NCBI RefSeq assembly: GCF_001653515.1
Contig: NZ_LYOY01000040.1
Coordinates: forward strand, 1,674,001-1,738,000
From: Streptomyces sp. ERV7
GTDB lineage: Bacteria; Actinomycetota; Actinomycetes; Streptomycetales; Streptomycetaceae
DNA length: 64,000 nt
Direction: 5' to 3'
Positions within the stretch are counted from its first letter, which is position 1; the number at the start of each line of letters is the position of its first letter. Both the position numbers and the translations under genes were made by a program. This document shows positions 10,297 through 17,397 of the stretch, one piece after another. The notes beneath the pieces were generated by a model. The model was not told the DNA's origin. It saw nothing but the letters and a program-made list of their open reading frames with translations, and did not search any database.

Positions 10297-10407
10297 GCAG
10301 CGGATGCTGTGGCTGATCGGCATCAACCTGGTCATCGCGCTCAGCTACACGCTGTTCCCGAAGAAGGTGGAGGCGGCCCGGTCCCGCCGCTGACCCAGCC
10401 GCTCTAC
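10297..10407 (+). repeat. 111-bp exact direct repeat, copy 2 (orphan 3' scrap of the membrane gene)
   Basis: This is an exact copy of 6270-6380 lying between an ABC permease and the adenosyltransferase. It contains only the last 32 codons and stop of the membrane protein. Its right end supplies the complement of the TAG stop of the adenosyltransferase, so this copy, not 6381 onward, appears to be the native junction with that gene. Confidence 0.95.
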
Positions 10408-10976
10408 CGCTCGCCGCCCGGCACCCACAGCACGTCCCCGGTCTCCACGTTCGCCGTCCTCGCGAGGATGAACAGCAGGTCGGAGAGGCGGTTCAGATAG
10501 GTGGCGGTCAGCGGGTTCATCGTCTCGCCGTGCACTTCCAGGGCCGCCCAGGTCGAGCGCTCGGCGCGGCGCACCACCGTGCACGCCTGGTGCAGCAGCG
10601 CGGCTCCGGGGGTGCCACCGGGCAGGATGAAGCTGCGCAGCTTCTCCAGCCGCTCGTTGAACAGGTCGCAGTCCGCCTCCAGCCGGTCGACGTAGAACTG
10701 CTCGACCCGCAGCGGCGGGTACTTCGGGTCTTCCACGACCGGCGTCGACAGGTCCGCGCCCACGTCGAACAGGTCGTTCTGCACCCGGGTGAGGACCTGG
10801 ACGACCTCCTCGGCGAGACCGCCGAGCGCGATCGCCGTGCCGATCACCGCGTTCGCCTCGTTGGCGTCCGCGTACGCCGAGATCCGCAGATCCGTCTTGG
10901 CGGTACGGCTCATGTCGCCCAGGGCCGTGGTGCCCTTGTCGCCGGTGCGGGTGTAGATGCGCGTCAGATTGACCAT
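10404..10976 (-). CDS. Cob(I)yrinic acid a,c-diamide adenosyltransferase (PduO type)
   Basis: This encodes a 190-residue enzyme that transfers the 5'-deoxyadenosyl group of ATP to cob(I)alamin, giving the coenzyme used by methylmalonyl- and isobutyryl-CoA mutases. Family signatures are the N-terminal ATP loop TRTGDKGTTALGD, the helix ILPGGTPGAALLHQACTVVR with the following RRAER, and YLNRLSDLLFILAR. The start ATG at 10976 and length are typical. The TAG stop lies inside the 111-bp repeated scrap. It fits functionally with meaB, the epimerase and icmA further along. Confidence 0.93.
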   Translation of the reverse strand: MVNLTRIYTRTGDKGTTALGDMSRTAKTDLRISAYADANEANAVIGTAIALGGLAEEVVQVLTRVQNDLFDVGADLSTPVVEDPKYPPLRVEQFYVDRLEADCDLFNERLEKLRSFILPGGTPGAALLHQACTVVRRAERSTWAALEVHGETMNPLTATYLNRLSDLLFILARTANVETGDVLWVPGGER

Positions 10977-11269
10977 GGGGTCAGCCTAGTTACGCGAGGG
11001 CCGTCCGCCACGCTTCTGTGCCGACCGTCACGGGCCGCCGCGCGCCCTGGTACGGGCCCGCCCGACAGCACGGACATTCCCCGCCCAAGTACGCGGTACG
11101 GGACGAGCGATGGGGGCCGACGGGGCCCTCGGTGAGACGCCGCTCACCCGTCTTGGTGTGATGTCCGTCATCTGAGACGTGACGCGCATCTCTTACGGCT
11201 CCCAAGATGCCTCACGGCCGATAGCCTCCGCCGGAGAGCCGTATCAGTAAGCCGTCAAAGGGGTGTGAA

Positions 11270-12118
11270 GTGGCCAGGAAGCTCGCCGTCATCGGGGCCG
11301 GACTCATGGGTTCGGGCATCGCGCAGGTCTCGGCCCAGGCGGGCTGGGACGTCGTTCTGCGTGACGTCACCGACGCGGCGCTGGCCCGTGGCACCGACGG
11401 CATCAAGGCCTCGTACGACAAGTTTGTGAGCAAGGGCAAGCTGGCCGCCGAGGACGCGGAGGCCGCGCTCGCCCGCATCACCACCACGACCGACCTGGAC
11501 GCGGCCGCCGACGCCGACATCGTCGTCGAGGCCGTCTTCGAGAAGCTGGAGGTCAAGCACGACATCTTCCGTACGCTCGACAAGATCGTGCGTCCGGACG
11601 CCGTGCTCGCCTCCAACACCTCCGCCATCCCGATCACCAAGATCGCGGCGGCCACCGAGCACCCCGAGCGGGTCGTCGGTGTCCACTTCTTCTCGCCGGT
11701 CCCGATGATGCAGCTCGTCGAGCTGGTGCGCGGCTACAAGACGAGCGACGAAACCCTGGCCACCGCCCGGGAGTTCGCCGAGTCCGTCGGCAAGACCTGC
11801 ATCGTCGTCAACCGCGACGTCGCCGGTTTCGTCACCACCCGCCTGATCTCGGCGCTCGTCGTCGAGGCGGCGAAGCTGTACGAGTCGGGCGTGGCCACCG
11901 CCGAGGACATCGACCTCGCCTGCAAGCTGGGCTTCGGCCACGCGATGGGCCCGCTGGCCACCGCCGACCTGACCGGCGTGGACATCCTGCTCCACGCCAC
12001 CAGCAACATCTACACCGAGTCCCAGGACGAGAAGTTCGCGGCACCCGAGCTGATGCGCCGGATGGTTGACGCGGGTGACATCGGCCGCAAGAGCGGGCAG
12101 GGCTTCTACAAGCACTGA
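11270..12118 (+). CDS. 3-hydroxybutyryl-CoA dehydrogenase
   Basis: This encodes a 282-residue NAD(P)-dependent enzyme interconverting acetoacetyl-CoA and 3-hydroxybutyryl-CoA. The N-terminal Rossmann fold shows GAGLMGSGIAQ. The catalytic region has SNTSAIPITKIA, HFFSPVPMMQLVEL (catalytic His) and NRDVAGFVTTRL, and the helical C-terminal domain follows. The start GTG at 11270 is preceded by AAGGGGTG. It works with the acetyl-CoA acetyltransferase at 22263 to supply four-carbon acyl-CoA, which can feed the isobutyryl-CoA mutase at 34515. It is divergent from the adenosyltransferase. Confidence 0.93.
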   Translation: MARKLAVIGAGLMGSGIAQVSAQAGWDVVLRDVTDAALARGTDGIKASYDKFVSKGKLAAEDAEAALARITTTTDLDAAADADIVVEAVFEKLEVKHDIFRTLDKIVRPDAVLASNTSAIPITKIAAATEHPERVVGVHFFSPVPMMQLVELVRGYKTSDETLATAREFAESVGKTCIVVNRDVAGFVTTRLISALVVEAAKLYESGVATAEDIDLACKLGFGHAMGPLATADLTGVDILLHATSNIYTESQDEKFAAPELMRRMVDAGDIGRKSGQGFYKH

Positions 12119-12276
12119 TTGACGCACCCTCACCTCCCCTCGCCCCAGATCACTCCATGGGGTGAATTAGGTATCGGTTCGCTTACAGACGGCAACTTCC
12201 CTGCGGTCTGTGCAGTCAGTTGGTGCAGTAAGAGACGACAGGCAGACAGGCATACGGAGCACTCCGGGGAGTACTT

Positions 12277-12600
12277 ATGCACATCAGGGGCGACCACGTC
12301 GAGCTGGTCGTCGGGGGCCGCCTCGACGTCCGCAGCGCGGCGGACGCCCGTACGGTCCTGCACTCCGCCGTCGACGACGGAGCCGGCGACCTGGTGCTCG
12401 ACCTGACCGAGCTGGACTCCTGGGACGCCACCGGCCTCGGTGTGATCATGGGCGCCCACCGGCGGGCCGGCCGCTGCGGCCGGCGGCTGGTGCTGCGGGG
12501 CGTGCCGCCCCAGATGCAGCGCCTGCTGGTGGCGACCCGGCTGCACCGCATCCTGGCCATCGAGGGCGGCATCGCGGCGGAGGCGCTGCCGCGCGTGTGA
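12277..12600 (+). CDS. STAS-domain anti-sigma-factor antagonist-like protein
   Basis: This encodes 107 residues, a single STAS domain like SpoIIAA or BldG (VVGGRLDVRSAADARTVLHS, then LDLTELDSWDATGLGVIMG). In phosphorylatable members the loop reads DSxGLG with the modified Ser. Here it reads DATGLG, so the usual Ser is Ala and only the Thr remains. It could be an always-active antagonist or use the Thr. No kinase/anti-sigma partner lies beside it. The start ATG at 12277 follows GGGGAG. A hairpin at 12618-12638 probably ends the transcript. Confidence 0.88.
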   Translation: MHIRGDHVELVVGGRLDVRSAADARTVLHSAVDDGAGDLVLDLTELDSWDATGLGVIMGAHRRAGRCGRRLVLRGVPPQMQRLLVATRLHRILAIEGGIAAEALPRV

Positions 12601-12617
12601 GCGTGCGCGGCGCCACC

Positions 12618-12638
12618 GCCGTACGAGCCTCGTACGGC
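12618..12638 (+). terminator. Short hairpin after the STAS gene
   Basis: GCCGTACGAG (12618-12627) and its complement (12629-12638) form a tight inverted repeat 18 bases after the stop. No T-run follows. Confidence 0.5.
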
Positions 12639-12705
12639 GCGGTTGAGCACGACCTGTGCGGCAGTTGTGCAGGTGATGTGGAAGCCGGTCCTCCGCACGC
12701 AATCC

Positions 12706-14235
12706 TCACCGGACTGTGACGCTCTGGGCGGGGTGGCACCCCGCCCGTTCGGAGATACTGGGCGAAGGTTTAGGGTGCGGTCTCCCGCCGGTCGACATCC
12801 CTGCGGCGGGTACCGGACCAGAGCGACAGCGCAGTGCGTAGCGGCCGGGTGGGGCAAGGTTACGCAGGCGTATCTGGGGGGCTTTCACCATGAACCCGAT
12901 GGACACCCGGGGACCGGACGAGTTCGACGACGAGCAGAACGGACCGGGCCCGGGCGCCGCGCAGCGCAAGGAGCGCGACCGCGACGCCCTCACCCCCGAG
13001 CCCGCGGCACGCGCCGCCGGGCTCGCGCGCACGGTCCAGCTCGTCTCGGGCGACTTCCTGCTCACCGTCAACCCCGTCGACGGCAGCGAGATCGAGCCCT
13101 GCCCGCCCGGCGAGATACCCGGCCGCCCCGAACGCCGGTCCGCCGCCGAACGCACCGAGCGCGAGCGCTCGCTCAGGCCGCCGGGTCCGGGGGCGTGCGG
13201 GGCCGCGTACGGGTTCTGTCCGGGCGGCGGCGGGGCGTACCAGCCCTGGGTCGGCACCTCGGGGATCACCGGCGGCGGCTGGTACCCGGGCGGCAGCGGC
13301 TGCATCAGACCGGCCTTCTGGTCGGCCGTGGAGCGGTAGTCCACCGCGCCCTGGGTCATCCGCATGTACGCCTCCTCCAGGGAGGCCTGGTGCGGCGAGA
13401 GCTCCCACAGGCGTACGTCCGCGCCGTGCGCGAGGTCGCTGATGCGCGGCAGCGCGAGGCCGGTGATCCGCAGGGCGCCGTCCGGCTCCGGCATGACCTG
13501 GCCGCCGGCCTCGGTCAGCGCGGCCGTCAGCTTCTCCCGGGCGGCCGGCTCGGGGGTGCGTACGCGCGCGAAGTCGGCGGAGTTGTGCGAGATGAAGTCC
13601 TTGACGCTCATGTCGGCGAGCAGCTGGCCGCGGCCGATCACGATGAGGTGGTCGGCGGTCAGCGCCATCTCGCTCATCAGGTGCGAGGAGACGAAGACGG
13701 TCCGGCCCTCGGCGGCGAGCTGCTTCATGAGGTTGCGCACCCACAGGATGCCCTCGGGGTCGAGGCCGTTGACCGGCTCGTCGAAGAGCAGCACCTGGGG
13801 GTCGCCGAGCAGCGCCGCGGCGATGCCGAGCCGCTGGCCCATGCCGAGCGAGAAGCCCTTGGAGCGCTTGCCCGCCACCTCCTGGAGGCCGACGACACCG
13901 AGCACCTCGTCGACCCGGCGGGCCGGGATGCCGGAGAGCTGCGCGAGCGAGAGCAGGTGGTTGCGGGCGCTGCGGCCGCCGTGCACGGCCTTGGCGTCGA
14001 GCAGCGCGCCGACCTGGCGGGGCGCGTTGGGGAGCGTACGGAAGGGGTGGCCGCCGACGGTGACATGGCCGGAAGTGGGCTGGTCCAGGCCGAGGATCAT
14101 GCGCATGGTCGTCGACTTGCCGGAGCCGTTGGGCCCCAGGAAGCCGGTGACGGCGCCGGGCCTCACCTGGAAGGAAAGGTTGTACACGGCTGTCTTGGCG
14201 CCGTAGCGCTTCGTCAGGCCGACTGCCTCGATCAT
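12706..14235 (-). CDS. ABC transporter ATP-binding protein with chimeric C-terminus
   Basis: This encodes the ATPase of an ABC-2 exporter. MIEAVGLTKRYG is followed by Walker A LGPNGSGKSTTM, signature SLGMGQRL, Walker B VLLFDEPVNGLDPEG and switch His VSSHL. Native sequence runs to a Pro-rich tail near 13180 (GQNPYAAPHAPGPGG). After that the frame runs antisense through the stump gene to a stop at 12706, adding about 158 Arg/Ser-rich unrelated residues to a protein of about 350. The catalytic core is intact, so it may still work. Its likely permease is at 9430-10266, separated by the rearrangement. The start ATG at 14235 is conventional. A sister ATPase is at 15221. Confidence 0.85.
   Translation of the reverse strand: MIEAVGLTKRYGAKTAVYNLSFQVRPGAVTGFLGPNGSGKSTTMRMILGLDQPTSGHVTVGGHPFRTLPNAPRQVGALLDAKAVHGGRSARNHLLSLAQLSGIPARRVDEVLGVVGLQEVAGKRSKGFSLGMGQRLGIAAALLGDPQVLLFDEPVNGLDPEGILWVRNLMKQLAAEGRTVFVSSHLMSEMALTADHLIVIGRGQLLADMSVKDFISHNSADFARVRTPEPAAREKLTAALTEAGGQVMPEPDGALRITGLALPRISDLAHGADVRLWELSPHQASLEEAYMRMTQGAVDYRSTADQKAGLMQPLPPGYQPPPVIPEVPTQGWYAPPPPGQNPYAAPHAPGPGGLSERSRSVRSAADRRSGRPGISPGGQGSISLPSTGLTVSRKSPETSWTVRASPAARAAGSGVRASRSRSLRCAAPGPGPFCSSSNSSGPRVSIGFMVKAPQIRLRNLAPPGRYALRCRSGPVPAAGMSTGGRPHPKPSPSISERAGCHPAQSVTVR
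12890..13339 (+). pseudogene. 5' stump of a P-loop ATP-binding protein gene
   Basis: The first 97 or so codons (MNPMDTRGPDEFDDEQ, then LARTVQLVSGDFLLTVNPVD) match, from memory, the N-terminus of a Streptomyces ATP-binding protein normally found between the STAS gene and nucS. Around 13175-13195 the coding sense stops abruptly. The frame continues antisense into the tail of an ABC ATPase and ends at 13339. The Walker A and ATPase body of the native protein are absent from the window. It has a good start context (GGGGGG upstream of ATG 12890), so it may still be transcribed, but the product would be a stump with a nonsense tail. Confidence 0.75.
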
Positions 14236-14437
14236 TCTCCAGCCCCATCGACGGTGTGGGTCGTCGGGGCGGTGGCCGATCGCCAGGGTGCCCCCGTATG
14301 AGTGAGGAGCTTATCCAGGACTTTACGGTTCCGGCCAAGCGATGACAGTTGGATGACGTTCGCTTTTGTCCGTTACGTTCTTGCCTTTGCGCAGGTCGGA
14401 GGGGCTGTCGCGGGCTGCTGCCGGCTGCCGCGGGCGG

Positions 14438-15217
14438 TCAGGCGTCGCGCTTCTTCAGTACGGCGTAGCCGCCCGCGAGCGCCGCGACGACCCACAGCGC
14501 CATGATCCCGAGCCCGGCCCAGGGCCCGTACGGCGGCGGCTCGCTGTTCATCGCGTTCGGCACCACCTGCATGATCTTGGAGCCCGCCTGGTCGGGGAAG
14601 TAGCGGGCCACCTTCTTGGCGCCCGGCACCGCCGACAGGATCTGCGAGATCAGGAAGAAGAACGGCATCAGGATGCCGAGCGAGAGCATCGAGCTGCGCA
14701 GCATCGTGGCCACGCCCATCGAGAAGAGCGCGATCAGCGCCATGTAGAGGCCCGCCCCGAAGACCGCCCGCAGCACGTTGGGCTCGCCGATGGTGGTGCG
14801 GTGCGGGCCGAGCAGCGCCTGGCCGAGGAAGAACGAGAGGAAGCTGGTCGCCATGCCCACCACCAGGGCGAGCGCGGTGGCGACCAGGAGCTTGGCGAAG
14901 AGGAAGGTGGCCCGCTGCGGCACGGCCGCGAGCGAGGTGCGGATCATGCCCGAGCTGTACTCGGTGCCGACCACCAGGACGCCGAACACCACCATCGCCA
15001 GCTGGCCGAGCACCATCCCGGAGAAGCTGATGAAGGTCGGGTCGAAGGTCAGCCGCTCGGCCGGCTTGAGGTCGTCGAACTGCGACTTCATCAGCGCGCA
15101 CAGGGCCGCGCTCACCGCGACCGTGACGATCAGCGCGCAGACGAGCGTCCAGGAGGTGGAGGAGACCGAACGGATCTTGGTCCACTCGGACTTGAGGACC
15201 GCGGGTACCGAAGCCAT
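14438..15217 (-). CDS. ABC-2 type transporter permease
   Basis: This encodes 259 residues. SEWTKIRSVSSTSWTLV starts the first span, and about six hydrophobic segments and the loop TEYSSGMIRTSLAAVPQR follow. It is the membrane partner of the ATPase encoded just upstream, with only three bases between that stop and this ATG at 15217, so the two are surely co-translated. It is a paralogue of the permease at 9430-10266. The cargo is unknown; such pairs often confer peptide or antibiotic export, but nothing here specifies it. Confidence 0.92.
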   Translation of the reverse strand: MASVPAVLKSEWTKIRSVSSTSWTLVCALIVTVAVSAALCALMKSQFDDLKPAERLTFDPTFISFSGMVLGQLAMVVFGVLVVGTEYSSGMIRTSLAAVPQRATFLFAKLLVATALALVVGMATSFLSFFLGQALLGPHRTTIGEPNVLRAVFGAGLYMALIALFSMGVATMLRSSMLSLGILMPFFFLISQILSAVPGAKKVARYFPDQAGSKIMQVVPNAMNSEPPPYGPWAGLGIMALWVVAALAGGYAVLKKRDA

Positions 15218-15220
15218 GGG

Positions 15221-16240
15221 TCAGACCCCCTCGCCGTCGGCCCGGGCGTTCTCGGGGGCGCCGCCCCGGGTCCTCGCCCGGTAGCTCTCGCCCCAGTCCG
15301 GGGCGGCGGCCGGGGGCGGCGGCCCGTGGGAGGTGTCCGAGTGCGCGTGGTACTCCACCGAACCCGCCGTCATCTGCATGAACGCCTCCTCCAGCGAGGC
15401 CTGCTGGCCGGAGAGCTCGTGCAGCACGATCTGGTGCTGCGCGGCCAGCTCGCCGAGCCGCTCGATCCTGCCGTTGTCGACCTCAAGGGCGCCGTCGGCG
15501 GTCTGGGTCACCGGGATCCCGCCCCGCGCCAGCACATCGAGCAGGTGTTCCCACTGGGGTGAGCGCAGCCGTACGAAACTCCGTGAATTCTGCCGAATGA
15601 AATCCGCCATCGATGTATCGGCGAGCAGTCGGCCCTGGCCGATGACGATCAAATGATCCGCCGTCAGCGCCATTTCGCTCATCAGGTGAGACGAGACGAA
15701 GATCGTCCTGCCCTCCGCCGCGAGGGCTTTCATGAGATTGCGGATCCAGTGAATTCCCTCGGGGTCCAGACCATTGACGGGTTCGTCGAACATCAGGATC
15801 TCGGGGTCGCCGAGCAGCGCGGAGGCGATTCCGAGCCGCTGGCCCATGCCGAGCGAGAACCCCTTCGACTTCTTCTTCGCCACCGCCGTCAGACCGACCG
15901 TGTCCAGGACCTCCGCGACCCGGCGCTCCGGGATCCGGTTCGACTGCGCCAGACAGAGCAGGTTGTTGTACGCGCTGCGGCCGCCGTGCATCGACTTGGC
16001 GTCGAGGAGCGCCCCGATGTACTTCAGCGGCTCGTCGAGGTCGCGGTAGTGCCGGCCGTCGATGCGCACGGTGCCGCTGGTCGGGTTGTCGAGATCGAGC
16101 ATCATCCGCATGGTGGTGGACTTGCCGGCGCCGTTGGGTCCCAGGAAGCCGGTCACCACACCCGGTCTGACCTGGAAGGACAGGTCGTCGACCGCGGTCT
16201 TGGAACCGAAGCGCTTGGTGAGACCGGCTAGCTCGATCAT
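15221..16240 (-). CDS. ABC transporter ATP-binding protein
   Basis: This encodes a 339-residue ATPase. Motifs are Walker A LGPNGAGKSTTM, signature SLGMGQRL, Walker B ILMFDEPVNGLDPEG and switch VSSHLMSEMAL, with a Pro/Ala-rich tail (HGPPPPAAAPDWGESYR). It energises the permease at 14438-15217 in a two-gene operon. It is a close paralogue of the ATPase at 13180-14235, and the four genes look like an old tandem duplication of one exporter. The middle (about 15590-15790) has noticeably more A/T at third positions than its neighbours. Confidence 0.93.
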   Translation of the reverse strand: MIELAGLTKRFGSKTAVDDLSFQVRPGVVTGFLGPNGAGKSTTMRMMLDLDNPTSGTVRIDGRHYRDLDEPLKYIGALLDAKSMHGGRSAYNNLLCLAQSNRIPERRVAEVLDTVGLTAVAKKKSKGFSLGMGQRLGIASALLGDPEILMFDEPVNGLDPEGIHWIRNLMKALAAEGRTIFVSSHLMSEMALTADHLIVIGQGRLLADTSMADFIRQNSRSFVRLRSPQWEHLLDVLARGGIPVTQTADGALEVDNGRIERLGELAAQHQIVLHELSGQQASLEEAFMQMTAGSVEYHAHSDTSHGPPPPAAAPDWGESYRARTRGGAPENARADGEGV

Positions 16241-16263
16241 GTCGCCACGCTAAAGGCGCGGAA

Positions 16264-16292
16264 AGCCCCCCGCCACCGGAGTGGCGAGGGGC
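16264..16292 (-). terminator. Terminator hairpin after filP
   Basis: AGCCCC-C-C-GCCAC pairs with GTGGCG-A-GGGGCT around a CGGA loop, between the ABC ATPase start and the filP stop. It ends the leftward filP transcript. Confidence 0.65.
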
Positions 16293-16344
16293 TCTCGACC
16301 GTACGAACGCAGCCCACGGGGGAGAGGCTGCGGCACCAACGGGA

Positions 16345-17283
16345 CTAGCGGGACTGCTGTGCCGGGACGCCGCGCGAGACGGGCTCGTCGTCGACCGGGG
16401 AGCCGGCCGCCGCGACCGCCGCGCCCGTCAGGGTCGCCAGCATCTCGCGGACGTTGGTCAGCTGCGCGTTGATCGAGTCGCGGCGGTTGGTGAGCGCCGC
16501 CAGCTCGCGCTCGGACTCCGAACGGATGCGGTCGGCCTTGGCGTTGGCGTCGGCCACGATGTCCTCGGCCTGGCGCTGGGCCGTCTCGACCGTCTGACGG
16601 GCCCGGCGCTCCGCGTCCGTACGCAGCTTCTCGGCCTCCAGGCGGAGCTGCTCGGCGCGGTGCTCGATCTCGGCGAGACGCTTCTCCGCCTTCGCCTGAC
16701 GCGAGGCCAGATCGCGCTCGGACTGCTCGCGGCGCTTGGCGAGGTTCGTCTCGAAGTCGGCCGCGGCCTGTGCGGCCTTGGCGCGGGTCTCCTCGAAGAG
16801 GGCGTCCGCCTCCTCGCGCTTGGACTGCGCGTCCTTCTGCGCCTCGGAGCGCAGCGTGGAGGCGTCACCCTTCGCCTTCTCGACGATGCGGACGCCCTCG
16901 TCCTCCGCCTTCGACTTGCGCTCGGCGGCGAACGACTCGGCGTCGTTGCGCACCTGCTGGGCCGCCGACTCGGCGAGCTCGCGGTGCTGTTCGGCGGCCC
17001 GGCGGGCCTCCTCGCGCAGGTCCTTCGCCTCTTCCTCGGCGAGACGGAGGATCTTCTCGACCCGCGCGCCGAGGCCGGCGTACGACGGCTCCGCGTCGCT
17101 CACCTGGGCCTGGGCGTTCTGCGTTTCGAGATGCAGCTCCTCGATGCGCTTTTCCAGAGAAGTGATCCGTGCCAGAGCGCTGTCGCGGTCGGAGACGATC
17201 TTGGTAATGCGGTCGTCCACCTGACCGCGGTCGTAACCACGCCGCACGAGCTCGAAGCCGAAGGGGGAGGAAGTGTCGCTCAT
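16345..17283 (-). CDS. filP: FilP-type intermediate-filament-like coiled-coil protein
   Basis: This encodes 312 residues. The N-terminus has a DivIVA-like lead (FGFELVRRGYDRGQVDDRI), followed by almost continuous Ala/Glu/Arg-rich coiled coil (about 30-285) and a short flexible tail. FilP of S. coelicolor (about 310 residues) forms a cytoskeletal network behind growing hyphal tips, gives the hypha stiffness and binds DivIVA. Older annotations call it a cellulose-binding protein. Length, N-terminus and position directly downstream of scy fit well. The start ATG at 17283 is clear, and a hairpin follows the stop. Confidence 0.92.
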   Translation of the reverse strand: MSDTSSPFGFELVRRGYDRGQVDDRITKIVSDRDSALARITSLEKRIEELHLETQNAQAQVSDAEPSYAGLGARVEKILRLAEEEAKDLREEARRAAEQHRELAESAAQQVRNDAESFAAERKSKAEDEGVRIVEKAKGDASTLRSEAQKDAQSKREEADALFEETRAKAAQAAADFETNLAKRREQSERDLASRQAKAEKRLAEIEHRAEQLRLEAEKLRTDAERRARQTVETAQRQAEDIVADANAKADRIRSESERELAALTNRRDSINAQLTNVREMLATLTGAAVAAAGSPVDDEPVSRGVPAQQSR

Positions 17284-17397
17284 GGGGTTCCTGTCGAATG
17301 AGACCGGTGAGGTGATAGGGGGAATCCTAGGGGCCCAGGCGGCGTGTCATCGAGCGTATGCCCGTTTGATCTGGAGAATGTCCAGCCTTTTGAGTGG

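Noticed and set aside
10297..10407. Transposon end or insertion sequence
   Set aside because: The 111 bases are a direct copy of a neighbouring gene end, without inverted termini or transposase.
10990..11269. Small gene between the adenosyltransferase and HBD
   Set aside because: Short frames only, no ribosome-binding site and no recognisable protein; treated as promoter region for the divergent genes.
15590..15790. Horizontally acquired segment inside the second ABC ATPase
   Set aside because: The A/T-richer third positions are confined to a short part of an otherwise conserved gene whose protein matches its paralogue, so transfer is not supported.
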